Source: Anaerohalosphaeraceae bacterium (GTDB lineage: Bacteria > Planctomycetota > Phycisphaerae > Sedimentisphaerales > UBA12454). From it: a DNA stretch of 62,646 nucleotides. The notes under the pieces were generated by a model, which saw only the letters and a program-made list of their open reading frames with translations, did not search any database and was not told the DNA's origin. The DNA lies in NCBI GenBank assembly GCA_021108375.1, contig JAIORA010000044.1, positions 1 to 62,646 of the forward strand, written 5' to 3'. Position numbers and translations under genes: made by a program. Each line of letters opens with the position of its first letter. Within the stretch, counting starts at the first letter, position 1. This document shows, in pieces, positions 16,535 to 24,522 of this stretch.

Positions 16535-16553
16535 CCAATTGAGCTACGACCCC
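16480..16553 (-). tRNA. tRNA-Asp (anticodon GTC)
   Basis: On the minus strand the full cloverleaf can be folded: acceptor GGGGTCG / CGGCCTC with discriminator G, D-stem GCTC/GAGC, anticodon stem TCGGA/TCCGA with loop CTGTCGA (GTC), T-arm GAGGG TTCGAGT CCCTT. CCA is not encoded. It is the integration site of the island, whose integrase ORF overlaps the tRNA 3' half on the opposite strand. Confidence 0.95.
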
Positions 16554-16573
16554 GAATCTCACAAGAACCACGG

Positions 16574-16602
16574 AAGATACCATTTTTAGACCTTCCTGTC
16601 AA
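16574..16602 (-). promoter_or_regulatory. Sigma-70-type promoter of tRNA-Asp
   Basis: On the minus strand TTGACA (complement of 16597-16602) and TATCTT (complement of 16574-16579) are separated by exactly 17 bp. The start would fall a few bases before the mature tRNA 5' end at 16553. This is a near-consensus housekeeping promoter. Confidence 0.8.
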
Positions 16603-16639
16603 GCACTTTTAAACTTTTTTATCTAATCAAAACGACAAA

Positions 16640-16900
16640 ATTCCCTGCCAATGGAGCGGAGAAAAATTAGCCACGAAGACTCAAAGACACGAAGTTTTTT
16701 AGACACTGATTTCGCTGATTGCACTGATTAAAAAAGTAAAAAGGCAAAGATTCCTCGATTGTGCTCGGAATGACAAAGTCTTGTGCGAACGGGACGAGAT
16801 TGCTACGCTGCGCTGGCAATGACAAAGTCGGTGTTAGTGCAAAAAACTATTTGTAAGCACAAACCCCCTAAAGTGTGAGAGGGGGCTAATCAGCGATGGG
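16640..16900. repeat. REP-like repeats in a 520-bp gene-free stretch
   Basis: The gap 16554-17073 has no supportable gene. It holds copies, in minus orientation, of repeats seen elsewhere: a GTCATTGC-AGCGCAGCG-GCAATCT element (about 16787-16825, compare 55939 and 60766) and a TTAGCCCCC hairpin element (about 16860-16900, matching 53536-53585). Strings such as AGACACTGATTTCGCTGATT resemble a simple intergenic repeat common in many bacterial genomes. The region marks the start of typical chromosome next to the island. Confidence 0.6.
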
Positions 16901-17073
16901 CAAGCTGTTGAAAATGCGACGCTTCCGCTGGTCTTGTAAAAACAGTCAGAAAAATTTGATGCTGCACCCTTTTTTACTTGTTTTGTCTGAATTTAGTGGT
17001 ACAGTGTGCGTGCAGGCCTGTTCTGGGAGGTAGGCCGTCTGGGATGAGAACTTTTGAGAGACTGGAGAAAATT

Positions 17074-17913
17074 ATGTCGAAGAGACGAACTATCCTCACT
17101 GTTATCGTGTTTACTTTAGTGTTCACCTCGGCAGCTTTGTCAACAGATAGTTCTTGGTACACCTGCATCACCGGCGATACTTGGAACCCAACTTATGGCA
17201 GTACAGACTATATGCTTTACGACCATCACGGCGGGGCCTGGTGCGATGCGGAAAAAACATCCGGCAATACTGAAGATGATATGATGTGCTGGGCTGCAAC
17301 GGCTTCAAATGTATTGCAGTGGACAGGATGGGGTGATGTCGGCGGTATGACCAATACCGACCAAATCTTTGGGCATTATCAGGACCACTGGACTGACCAG
17401 GGCGGGATAATGGAGTTCGGCTGGGAATGGTGGTTCAACGGAACGAACAAGGCAAATGGCTGGAGCGGATGGTCGCAGGTCGATGTCGCTGGCGGTGGTA
17501 CATTTTATCCAACTGAAAATTTCGATGACTACTATCATCGTACATGGCAAGATGCTTCAGCTATGTCAGCAATTAACGAGTACCTTCATAACGGTTACGG
17601 AACAGGTATCGGGATTCACGGCCCGGGCGGTCACGCCATTACGGTCTGGGGATACAGATACGGAGCAACTGCAACTGACTACGAGGGAATCTGGATAAGC
17701 GATTCTGACGACGATAAATATGGCGATGAGCCTCGTCCGGACGAGTTGCGGTATTTTGATGTTCAGTACTCGGCGGGGCAATGGTTTCTGCAGGATTTCT
17801 ATGGTAGCGATGCCTGGTATATCGACGAAGTTCAGGGGCTGGATATTGTTCCTGAGCCGACAACGATTGTCCTGTTTGCTTTGGCTGGATTGTTTATGAG
17901 GAAAAGAAAATAG
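17074..17913 (+). CDS. Secreted IdeS/C39-like cysteine peptidase with PEP-CTERM tail, 279 aa
   Basis: The start is set at MSKRRTILTV (ATG 17074), with GGAG 6 nt upstream; a longer frame from 16978 lacks this. Residues 1-26 are a signal peptide. The mature region has DDMMCWAATASNVLQW (catalytic-type Cys), GGHAITVWGYRY (His) and a following Asp in ISDSDDDK, the Cys-His-Asp order of IdeS/Mac and related papain-fold peptidases. The C-terminus VPEPTTIVLFALAGLFMRKR is a PEP-CTERM signal for exosortase processing. Predicted exported and surface- or matrix-associated peptidase; substrate unknown. Confidence 0.8.
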   Translation: MSKRRTILTVIVFTLVFTSAALSTDSSWYTCITGDTWNPTYGSTDYMLYDHHGGAWCDAEKTSGNTEDDMMCWAATASNVLQWTGWGDVGGMTNTDQIFGHYQDHWTDQGGIMEFGWEWWFNGTNKANGWSGWSQVDVAGGGTFYPTENFDDYYHRTWQDASAMSAINEYLHNGYGTGIGIHGPGGHAITVWGYRYGATATDYEGIWISDSDDDKYGDEPRPDELRYFDVQYSAGQWFLQDFYGSDAWYIDEVQGLDIVPEPTTIVLFALAGLFMRKRK

Positions 17914-17950
17914 GCAAAGTCAGGCGTATTTACAAATTTGAATTGTTCCC

Positions 17951-17979
17951 AACCCCGACCATTACGGCCGGGGTTTTTT
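17951..17979 (+). terminator. Intrinsic terminator after the PEP-CTERM gene
   Basis: AACCCCG / CGGGGTT stem with an 11-nt loop followed by TTTTTT, 38 nt after the stop codon. Confidence 0.75.
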
Positions 17980-18017
17980 CTTGAATACGGATAAAACATT
18001 CGACCTTTGGCCAAAAA

Positions 18018-18053
18018 GGGGAAACCCCACATTTGTAAACGTGGGGCTAACTT
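18018..18053 (-). repeat. TTAGCCCC hairpin repeat copy
   Basis: CCCCAC / GTGGGG hairpin. In minus orientation it reads TTAGCCCCACG ... GTGGGGTTT, the same pattern (TTAGCC, GC stem, GGGTTT or GGGTATC) as the copies at 53544, 53612, 55354, 57290 and 60484. It separates the PEP-CTERM gene from priA. Confidence 0.5.
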
Positions 18054-18137
18054 AGATTTCTCCGCGCTGGTCGAAGTGGCGAAGACTGTGCCGGCCGATA
18101 GTTGATTAAATTCGCATACTGGTGTATAAACTCCGAT

Positions 18138-20486
18138 ATGAAGAAACACTTGTTTGATGATATGGCTGACTCAAAACCTCTCGAATGCGGGCAAATAGCT
18201 GTCATCGCGTTCGATAGCGGAGTCGATGCAGTCTTCGATTATCTCTTGCCAGATGAATTAGGTCAGGTCTCTCCGGGGCAGAGAGTTGAAGTGCCTTTCG
18301 GAAGGGGGAATCGCATCAAAGAAGGGTTTTGTGTCGAAATCAGAAAAAGAGATTCAGCGGTAAAAGAAAAATACAAACTCAAAGCTATTAAAAAAATTGT
18401 CGATTCAGACCCGCTAATCGATGAGCATTTGATGGCACTGACCAAATGGATAAGCGACTACTATGTAGCTCCGCTGGGACAAACGCTGGCGGCGATGGTG
18501 CCATCAGCAGTAAAAAAAGGGGTCGGCGGTAAAGAAGAGAAAAGTTTGTATCTCGCTGTTAAACAAGAATCGCTCGCAAAAACAATCGGCCAACTTCGGG
18601 GAAAAAAACAAAAAGCCATACTCGAATTCTTATCTGAGAAAAACGCGTACAGTATAGGGAATGCGATAGCTATTGAAGAAGTTTTGGCAGAGTGCGATAC
18701 TACCGCGGCGCCGGTTAAAAAACTTTTGCAGGCGGGCTTGATAAAAATAAAAAGCGAAAGGGTTTTTAAAACATCGCTACCTGTTCTGCCTGAAGGGCTG
18801 ACAATCAAGAGTGAAAAAGTTATCCTTAACAGCGACCAGGACAACGCGCTGGCGGCGATAGGAAAAATGGTTGAGCGGGAAGAATTTGAAGTTGCACTTC
18901 TGCACGGCGTTACCGATAGCGGCAAGACGGAAGTTTATATCCGCGCAATCGAAAAGACGCTGGCCGCTGGTCGGGACGCGATAGTACTTTTGCCTGAAAT
19001 CGCGCTGACAGCGCAGACGGTGCAGAGGTTCTCCAGCAGGTTCGATTCAATCGCGGTAGTGCATTCACGGTTGACGGCGGCGCAGCGAAATGTTGAATGG
19101 CAGAAAATTCGCTCAGGAAAAGCAAGGGTTGTTGTCGGAGCGCGAAGCGCGGTGTTTGCGCCGGTGAAAAAGCTGGGGCTTATCGTTGTCGATGAAGAAC
19201 ACGAATCGAGCTATAAGCAGGATACTGTGCCGCGCTATAACGGCAGGGATGTCGCGGTCAAGAGGGCGCATCTGGCTGAGGGTGTTTGTATTTTGGGCAG
19301 TGCTACGCCCTCATTGGAGACGCTTTATAATTGCAGAAAGAAAAAACATTATACGCTGCTGTCCTTGCCAAAACGTGTGATGGATTTGCCGAGACCTGTG
19401 ATGAAAATTGTGGATATGACGCAGGAAAAGTATGCTCACGGGCAGGTGAATCTTATTAGCGAAGCACTCGAAAAAGCTCTTGCAGAGACGCTGGCCAAGG
19501 GTGAGCAGGCGATATTGCTTTTGAATCGGCGGGGCTATAGTAATTTTATTTACTGCCCCAATTGCAGGTACAGTCTAAAGTGCAAAAACTGCGATGTGGC
19601 ACTGACGTTTCATAAATCGCAGCGAATGCGGAGGCGCGGCGAGATTGCAGGGCGAATCGGCGGGGGGTATGCGATGTGTCATTATTGTATGTCGCAGACG
19701 CTGGTGCCGAAAAAATGTCCGTTGTGCGGCAAGCCTGTAATTATGATTGGGCAGGGTTCGCAGAGGCTTGAGGATGAGGTTAAAAATAAATTCAGTTCCG
19801 CTAATGTCGTTCGTGTCGATAGCGATTCGATGGGGGCCGGGGGTAATTATTATAAGCTGTTGAGTGATTTCGATAAGGGTGAAATCGATGTGCTGGCGGG
19901 TACGCAGATTCTGGCGAAGGGGCTGCATTTTCCGAATGTTACGCTTGTCGGGATAATCAATGCTGATACGTCGCTGTCGCTGCCTGACTTCCGGGCGAAC
20001 GAGAGGACTTATAGTCTTATCTGCCAGGTTGCCGGACGGGCGGGCAGGAGCGAAAAGGGTGGACGTGTTTTTGTGCAGACGTTTATGCCGACCAGTAAGG
20101 CAATTACGTATGCGGTCGATGGCAATTTTGGTGGTTTTGTGGCTGACGAACTTGAGCATCGAGTCAGTTGCCGACTGCCGCCTTTCGGGAGGATGGCTAT
20201 CGTTCGGATGAAGGATATGAGTTTCGAGAAACTTGAAGCTGCCGCGGATGTGGTGGGTAACAGGCTAAAGGGGATTGTTGACAGTCAGGGGCTTGGCAGT
20301 GTTAAAATTAACGGGCCGATGCCGCCGGCAATAGCACGTGTGCAGAGGCATTATCGAATGCAGATAATTGTTCAGAGTGGCAGTCCGGTTGAGATTGGTC
20401 GGCTGTTTGGGGCTTTTCGAGCGATGGAGCCGCCGAAGCCGGCAGTGGTGATGCAGGTCGATATTGACCCTGTTAACTGCCTTTGA
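18138..20486 (+). CDS. priA: Primosomal protein N' (PriA helicase), 782 aa
   Basis: Superfamily 2 DNA helicase that restarts collapsed replication forks. Visible: N-terminal DNA-binding region (DYLLPDELGQVSPGQRVEVP), Walker A GVTDSGKTEVY (the fourth P-loop residue is Asp where most PriA have Gly), the DEEH box in VVDEEHESSYKQD, the zinc-binding cysteines CPNC, CKNC, CHYC and CPLC, and the helicase motif GTQILAKGLHFPNVTLVGI. A start at 18138 (MKKHLFDDMADSK) is chosen because the 12 extra codons of the longer frame are not conserved-looking. MADSK at 18162 is also possible. No strong Shine-Dalgarno. Confidence 0.93.
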   Translation: MKKHLFDDMADSKPLECGQIAVIAFDSGVDAVFDYLLPDELGQVSPGQRVEVPFGRGNRIKEGFCVEIRKRDSAVKEKYKLKAIKKIVDSDPLIDEHLMALTKWISDYYVAPLGQTLAAMVPSAVKKGVGGKEEKSLYLAVKQESLAKTIGQLRGKKQKAILEFLSEKNAYSIGNAIAIEEVLAECDTTAAPVKKLLQAGLIKIKSERVFKTSLPVLPEGLTIKSEKVILNSDQDNALAAIGKMVEREEFEVALLHGVTDSGKTEVYIRAIEKTLAAGRDAIVLLPEIALTAQTVQRFSSRFDSIAVVHSRLTAAQRNVEWQKIRSGKARVVVGARSAVFAPVKKLGLIVVDEEHESSYKQDTVPRYNGRDVAVKRAHLAEGVCILGSATPSLETLYNCRKKKHYTLLSLPKRVMDLPRPVMKIVDMTQEKYAHGQVNLISEALEKALAETLAKGEQAILLLNRRGYSNFIYCPNCRYSLKCKNCDVALTFHKSQRMRRRGEIAGRIGGGYAMCHYCMSQTLVPKKCPLCGKPVIMIGQGSQRLEDEVKNKFSSANVVRVDSDSMGAGGNYYKLLSDFDKGEIDVLAGTQILAKGLHFPNVTLVGIINADTSLSLPDFRANERTYSLICQVAGRAGRSEKGGRVFVQTFMPTSKAITYAVDGNFGGFVADELEHRVSCRLPPFGRMAIVRMKDMSFEKLEAAADVVGNRLKGIVDSQGLGSVKINGPMPPAIARVQRHYRMQIIVQSGSPVEIGRLFGAFRAMEPPKPAVVMQVDIDPVNCL

Positions 20487-20582
20487 TTTTTTATTCACCA
20501 CAGAGAGCACGGAGATTCACAGAGGGGACTAATGGCGGTGGGGGAGGGTATAAACCATTCGTATGATTACAATAATTGTTGC

Positions 20583-20611
20583 TTGCAAAGGTGCGTTTAA
20601 TTGATTAGAAT
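20583..20611 (+). promoter_or_regulatory. Sigma-70-type promoter of tRNA-Pro
   Basis: TTGCAA (20583-20588), a 17-bp spacer and TAGAAT (20606-20611), ending 13 bp before the tRNA. Confidence 0.7.
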
Positions 20612-20624
20612 GCCCACTTCTTTT

Positions 20625-20699
20625 CGGGGAGTGGCTCAGCTTGGCTAGAGCGCTGCGTTCGGGACGCAGAGGTCGGAGGTTCGAATCCTCTCTCCCCGA
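20625..20699 (+). tRNA. tRNA-Pro (anticodon CGG)
   Basis: Cloverleaf: acceptor CGGGGAG / CTCCCCG with discriminator A, D-stem GCTC/GAGC, anticodon stem CTGCG/CGCAG with loop TTCGGGA (CGG), T-arm GGAGG TTCGAAT CCTCT. The C1 start is typical of tRNA-Pro. CCA is not encoded. An integrase-like fragment follows 115 nt downstream, so this tRNA may be an old integration site. Confidence 0.95.
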
Positions 20700-20738
20700 T
20701 TCATTTAACCGCTTATTTAGTAAGTAGTTAAATTTCTG

Positions 20739-20767
20739 TTGACAATATCCTGCAAATTGCTCACAAT
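20739..20767 (+). promoter_or_regulatory. Promoter-like sequence before the chimeric ORF
   Basis: TTGACA (20739-20744), a 17-bp spacer and CACAAT (20762-20767). A direct repeat GGAACATT (about 20776 and 20788) lies between it and the start at 20814 and could be an operator. Confidence 0.5.
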
Positions 20768-20813
20768 ACGTTTCGGAACATTTTTGGAACATTGGTAATT
20801 TGATTGGACTATT

Positions 20814-21239
20814 ATGAGCGTACATTGGGACAAAGTTGCTGATCAATATGTAATCCGGTTTCGCGATGCGAATAATCGTCACCGAAACGTTACCGTAAAC
20901 GCCAAGAATCTTGACAAATACGGACTGACGATACCAAAGCGAATTACCGAGCGTGTCGCTAAACGTTTAGAGGTAGAAATTCTTCGTCAAGAAACACTAA
21001 GTAATGGATTGATTCGTGGTATTGAACGACAGGGTCTGCTTTATTGGGATATTGTGCCACAAGCAGGTAATGCAGAAAAGCTGCACAATATAATAGTGAA
21101 AAGTAATATACCAAATATCTGGAAGCCCAAACGTAACAATTATATAATGGTAGAATCAATGCCAACACTCGGTTCCGGCAAGCTGGACATTATGAAACTC
21201 CGACAAATAGCATTATCTGCCAAACAAAGCGGTGAATAA
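20814..21239 (+). pseudogene. Chimeric remnant: integrase N-terminus joined to acyl-ACP synthetase C-terminus
   Basis: The first 60 or so residues (VHWDKVADQYVIRFRDANNR and following) look like the arm-binding N-terminus of a tyrosine integrase. The last 60 (SNIPNIWKPKRNNYIMVESM, then PTLGSGKLDIMKLRQIAL) match the C-terminal end of Aas/acyl-ACP synthetases, where the lysine of GSGKLD is catalytic. Neither part is complete. Position right after tRNA-Pro suggests a scar left by deletion of an integrated element. It has a promoter-like sequence and could be expressed. The domain assignments are from memory of motifs only. Confidence 0.55.
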
Positions 21240-21573
21240 TTAAGGGTAGCAAACAAAGTCCCGAAGGGACGAAACTTTCTTAAAGGCGTTGAAGGTGATA
21301 AGAACAATGCGATATTAGCCGGGATTGGTGTGAATTTACGCAAGTTACTGGCCGCCTTTTGGCCTGCGTTATTTGATTGGAGGAAGATTTGCGTTTTAAA
21401 TTGCCAAATGATACGAAAACCAGAATGTGAACAACCTAAATTAGCTGTGTAAACGTTCAGGAACGACTAAATAAAACAAACCCCCGAATAGTAATTTGCG
21501 GGCTAACTGTGTGGATGCCCATTTTCATGGGTATGCCAAACTACGCAACAAGCTTTTGATGCCAGCACCCTGC
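21240..21573. other. 334-bp intergenic stretch, mostly featureless
   Basis: It contains GTCCCGAAGGGACGAAAC at about 21256-21274, which matches the first hairpin of the RAYT-associated element at 42629-42674 (GTCCCGCAGGGACGAAAG), so this is probably a half element. A second small hairpin, GGCCGCCTTTTGGCC, is near 21349-21363. No ORF is supported; the rest may be remnant DNA of the deletion scar to its left. Confidence 0.4.
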
Positions 21574-22011
21574 TCAAGCACTGTCGGGTATATGGTCGTC
21601 AGGCTCGTCAAAATCAATCGGCTTGTAGCCGGGCTGTTTCGACTTTTCAATCTCTTCCTCAAAAGCCTTTACTATCTGCTCCTGAATCCGTGTTCTGCAC
21701 TCGGCATTGATGGGATGAGCTATGTCGGCGTGGAGCTTGATTCTGCCTTTAGCGTCTTTTCTGGCTCGCTCCTCCCCCAAAGGGGCTGCGCAATTGTTGC
21801 AGTATCTTGCTCTGAGATGGTTTTTGCCGCCACACTTGGGACAATGGTCACTCATTTTTCTCGATGGCATCGCAACAAAATATCCGCTTGTACCCTCAAT
21901 GACTTTGACATCGCGAACAACAAAATCGTCATCCAGCGTCATCGAGCAAAATGCCTTGAGCCTCTCGTCCTTATTGTTAATCAACTTGACTCTGACTTCC
22001 GTAATATCCAT
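21574..22011 (-). CDS. spoVG: SpoVG-family regulator with inserted zinc ribbon, 145 aa
   Basis: The SpoVG core is split: [11 protein letters not shown] to FVAMPSRKM at the N-terminus and [16 protein letters not shown] after it. Between them sits a CPKCGGKN ... CNNC segment (residues 57-75) that looks like a zinc ribbon, absent from Firmicute SpoVG. SpoVG proteins bind DNA and RNA and act as site-specific regulators. It is 18 nt downstream of ispE, the same neighbour as in many genomes. The inserted ribbon is seen; its role is not known. Confidence 0.85.
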   Translation of the reverse strand: MDITEVRVKLINNKDERLKAFCSMTLDDDFVVRDVKVIEGTSGYFVAMPSRKMSDHCPKCGGKNHLRARYCNNCAAPLGEERARKDAKGRIKLHADIAHPINAECRTRIQEQIVKAFEEEIEKSKQPGYKPIDFDEPDDHIPDSA

Positions 22012-22029
22012 AACTGCCTCACGAAATAA

Positions 22030-22947
22030 CTACCATTGGTTGTAGGACACAACAATACACTCACAGCCAAGATCATCCTTAATCCTGCGCTGAGTTATTT
22101 CAGCATTTCGGTAGTCGGTGTCGGTAAAGACCGAAAACATAGAAGAACCAGAACCACTTAAGCACACCGGCGATACACAGATACCCTCAGCCTTAGCTCT
22201 GATATCCGCTAATTCATTGTTGACTTTAAAACAAGCATTTTCCAACATATTTGCGCACATATTATGTATTAAATCAAGCCTGTTCTGGTCAAGAAAGGCC
22301 TTAATTTGTAAACTCAATGACTTAAAAAGCCCTAAATCAACCTGATGATTGTCGTAAACCTCTTTAGTTGATGAAGTTACGTTCGGAAGTATTAAAAGAG
22401 CGGAGAAATAAAAATTTTTGTCAATTTTCCGGATTTTTTCTCCCCTTCCGCTACAAAACGCCATTGGGCCGCTAAGAAAAAATGGAACATCGCTACCCAA
22501 AACCGCTGCCAAAGAACTGAACTGGTCGGTGTTGAGTGGGTCGCCGGAAAGTTTATTGAGTGCTAAAAGCGTGGCGGCAGCATCGCTGCTCGCTCCGCCA
22601 AGGCCGGAAGCGGCGGGAATGTTCTTGTTGAGAATGATTTTGATTTTCGCAGTTTTGCCTGTCTTTTCAAAAAACAACTCTGCGGCTCTATAAATGAGAT
22701 TGTCGCTGCCAGATGGTGCCCAGTGAGGGCCTGTGCAAATGAGTTCAATGCCGTCAGTAGAAGAGGGAGTAAAAGTGAGTTCGTCATAAAAATTAATCTT
22801 GGCCATTATGGTCTCAAGATTGTGAAACCCATCCGGCCTTTTATCGGCTATCAATAACGATAAATTTATTTTTGCCGGTGCTCTGACAAGTAATGAATCG
22901 CCGATGGCCTCAAATTGCTTTTTCGAGATGGAGCTGGTTGCACTCAT
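22030..22947 (-). CDS. ispE: 4-diphosphocytidyl-2-C-methyl-D-erythritol kinase, 305 aa
   Basis: GHMP kinase of the MEP isoprenoid pathway; phosphorylates CDP-ME at the 2-hydroxyl. Visible: APAKINLSL (residues 19-27), the ATP-binding loop PAASGLGGASSDAAATL (Pro-x3-Gly-Leu-Gly-Gly-x-Ser-Ser), DVPFFLSG and the late SGSGSSMFSVF motif. Length fits the family. Upstream of spoVG, downstream of the LolA-like gene, all on the minus strand. Confidence 0.93.
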   Translation of the reverse strand: MSATSSISKKQFEAIGDSLLVRAPAKINLSLLIADKRPDGFHNLETIMAKINFYDELTFTPSSTDGIELICTGPHWAPSGSDNLIYRAAELFFEKTGKTAKIKIILNKNIPAASGLGGASSDAAATLLALNKLSGDPLNTDQFSSLAAVLGSDVPFFLSGPMAFCSGRGEKIRKIDKNFYFSALLILPNVTSSTKEVYDNHQVDLGLFKSLSLQIKAFLDQNRLDLIHNMCANMLENACFKVNNELADIRAKAEGICVSPVCLSGSGSSMFSVFTDTDYRNAEITQRRIKDDLGCECIVVSYNQW

Positions 22948-23007
22948 TTCAGCATTAGCCTCTGATTACATTATACGAAATAGATAACGAAAAGAAAGAA
23001 AAAAGCC

Positions 23008-23760
23008 TTATCGTAAAGGATTAATCGATTCGGTAAAGTTTTTAGCAGTGGGTTGTTTGAAGGCCGAGGCACTGAGTTTTTTGTTCTTTTTAATATTCGA
23101 AAAGACGATTTTTATTAACTCGCCAGAAACTGTTTCAGCAGTAAACTCAACGGGCATTAACATTTTTTTGGGAACGATAAATTCGACACTCCTGTAGTCC
23201 CTGCTGTATGGAGAACCAACCTTTGGCAGAAGCCGGAAACGCAGGAGAGCTTTAGAGGCGACCGATGGGAAAAATTTTACCTCGAAATGCGATTTTAATT
23301 TTTCCGGCGCAGTAAAACCGACAATAGGGAAAAATCGACTTACAAGGTCAAACGGAGCGAGCGGATTTTCAGGTTCGGTTAATTGCTGCTTGGTAATGGT
23401 TTTGCTTTGATTGTCAATGCGGGTAAGCCAAACACCATCAAAGAGAAAATCCTCGCGATAACCCTTCTGTTTTTGGCCGTCCTGAATTAAAATTTTGAAA
23501 TCTATTCTCAGCCTGGGGGTGTTGGCATCATACTGATAGAAAATGTTGCCGGTACGAATGCTTTCGGTTTCAAAAATCGGCTGAGAATGACTGTAAGAAA
23601 CTTTTGCAGAAAGGCTCTGCAAAGAATTTACGCTTTTACTGAGCGTATTTAATATCTGAGCGGTCTGGTTGACATCGGCACAATCTGGTGCGGAAGTATT
23701 AGCAGCAAAAGCAGAAGCCGAAAATGTGAGTAACAAAACAAAAGCAATTCTTTTAATCAT
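23008..23760 (-). CDS. LolA-like outer-membrane lipoprotein carrier family protein, 250 aa
   Basis: Signal peptide (MIKRIAFVLLLTFSASAFAA) followed by a beta-rich domain with the LolA pattern: LQSLSAKVSYSHSQ, RLRIDF, LFDGVWLTRID and a C-terminal MLMPVEFTAETVSGELIKIV. Likely periplasmic carrier or binder of lipoprotein or lipid. No Cys lipobox. Planctomycetes have an outer-membrane lipoprotein system, so the family fits the host. Overall similarity is judged by pattern only. Confidence 0.7.
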   Translation of the reverse strand: MIKRIAFVLLLTFSASAFAANTSAPDCADVNQTAQILNTLSKSVNSLQSLSAKVSYSHSQPIFETESIRTGNIFYQYDANTPRLRIDFKILIQDGQKQKGYREDFLFDGVWLTRIDNQSKTITKQQLTEPENPLAPFDLVSRFFPIVGFTAPEKLKSHFEVKFFPSVASKALLRFRLLPKVGSPYSRDYRSVEFIVPKKMLMPVEFTAETVSGELIKIVFSNIKKNKKLSASAFKQPTAKNFTESINPLR

Positions 23761-23847
23761 TTTTCATTATCCTATTTCTAACTTTGTAACATTTTAGCCA
23801 AATGTAAGAAACAAAAAACCACCCCTAGTGAGTATTTTTCTTAAGAC

Positions 23848-23873
23848 TGGATTCCCGCTTTCGCGGGAATGAC
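23848..23873 (-). repeat. GTCATTCCCGCGAAAGCGGG repeat copy
   Basis: Palindromic hairpin ATTCCCGC-TTTC-GCGGGAAT. In minus orientation it is GTCATTCCCGCGAAAGCGGG followed by AATCCA. Other copies with variable stems: 55582-55607, 60661-60686, 60814-60839. Confidence 0.75.
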
Positions 23874-23901
23874 AAATTACATCCAGCACTTGGCTAAAGT
23901 A

Positions 23902-24522
23902 TCATTTAACTTTATTTCTTTGCTCTATTATACCAAGAACATCGGGCAGTTTGTCAATAGTATAATCGGCATATTTGGTAAATTGTTCATTTTTTCCGGT
24001 GAGTATTAAAACCGCAATGGCACCGGCGGCACGGGCGGACTGCAAATCGAAAAGGTAATCGCCGACAACAATTGCCTCAGAGGGATGGATGCCGAAATGT
24101 TTGCAAAGATAATTCACGCCAAAAGGGTCAGGTTTTTGCGGGCCGGCATTGCGGTCAAAAATAATGTCGAAACTGAGGCTGTGCTTTTGGGCGACGGCAG
24201 ATGCGTTTGAGTGAGTGTTGCGAGTCAGAACGCCAACAGAAATGCCGGCATTACGAATAGTGTCGAGGGTTTCGGCGGCACCAAAGTTAAGGCTGGAATG
24301 AGCGATAGCGAGCTTCTCGTGTTCGTAAATAACATCCTCTGCCTTTTGCCTTTGCGCCTGCGACATTGATTCCATCGCCTCAAGCAATGGACCGCTGTCA
24401 GGGGGCAGACCGATTTGGAGACGGATTTCGTCAAAGTCCAAAAATGGTTCGGTAATCGTGCCATCAAGGTCGAAAATGACAGCCCTTATCAAACCATTTG
24501 GAATTTTATTGTGAATGCTCAT
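23902..24522 (-). CDS. HAD-family phosphatase (phosphoglycolate phosphatase-like), 206 aa
   Basis: Haloacid dehalogenase fold with motif I VIFDLDGTI (residues 15-23; both catalytic Asp), motif II VLTRN, motif III K in GPQKPDPFG and motif IV VVGDYLFDLQSARAAG. Small helical cap of the PGP/Gph type. It likely hydrolyses a small phosphate ester; the substrate is unknown. Its ATG overlaps the stop of the LysR gene (4 nt), so it is translationally coupled to the regulator. Confidence 0.85.
   Translation of the reverse strand: MSIHNKIPNGLIRAVIFDLDGTITEPFLDFDEIRLQIGLPPDSGPLLEAMESMSQAQRQKAEDVIYEHEKLAIAHSSLNFGAAETLDTIRNAGISVGVLTRNTHSNASAVAQKHSLSFDIIFDRNAGPQKPDPFGVNYLCKHFGIHPSEAIVVGDYLFDLQSARAAGAIAVLILTGKNEQFTKYADYTIDKLPDVLGIIEQRNKVK

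Larger units (their letters stand above)
1..16553. mobile_element. Integrated genomic island (right part), inserted at tRNA-Asp
   Basis: The stretch left of the tRNA-Asp gene is visibly more AT-rich than the DNA to its right. It ends in an AlpA-like excisionase gene and a tyrosine integrase gene that runs into the 3' part of the tRNA, the usual arrangement for a tRNA-targeting integrative element. Cargo is a set of small unknown proteins, a STAND NTPase and a chaperone/ATPase operon. I found no relaxase and no complete type IV secretion set, so self-transfer is not supported by what is visible. The left attachment repeat was not found, so the element probably extends beyond position 1. Confidence 0.8.

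Noticed and set aside
16978..17073. Longer start of the PEP-CTERM peptidase
   Set aside because: The extra 32 residues place a cysteine-rich stretch before a clear signal peptide and lack a ribosome site.
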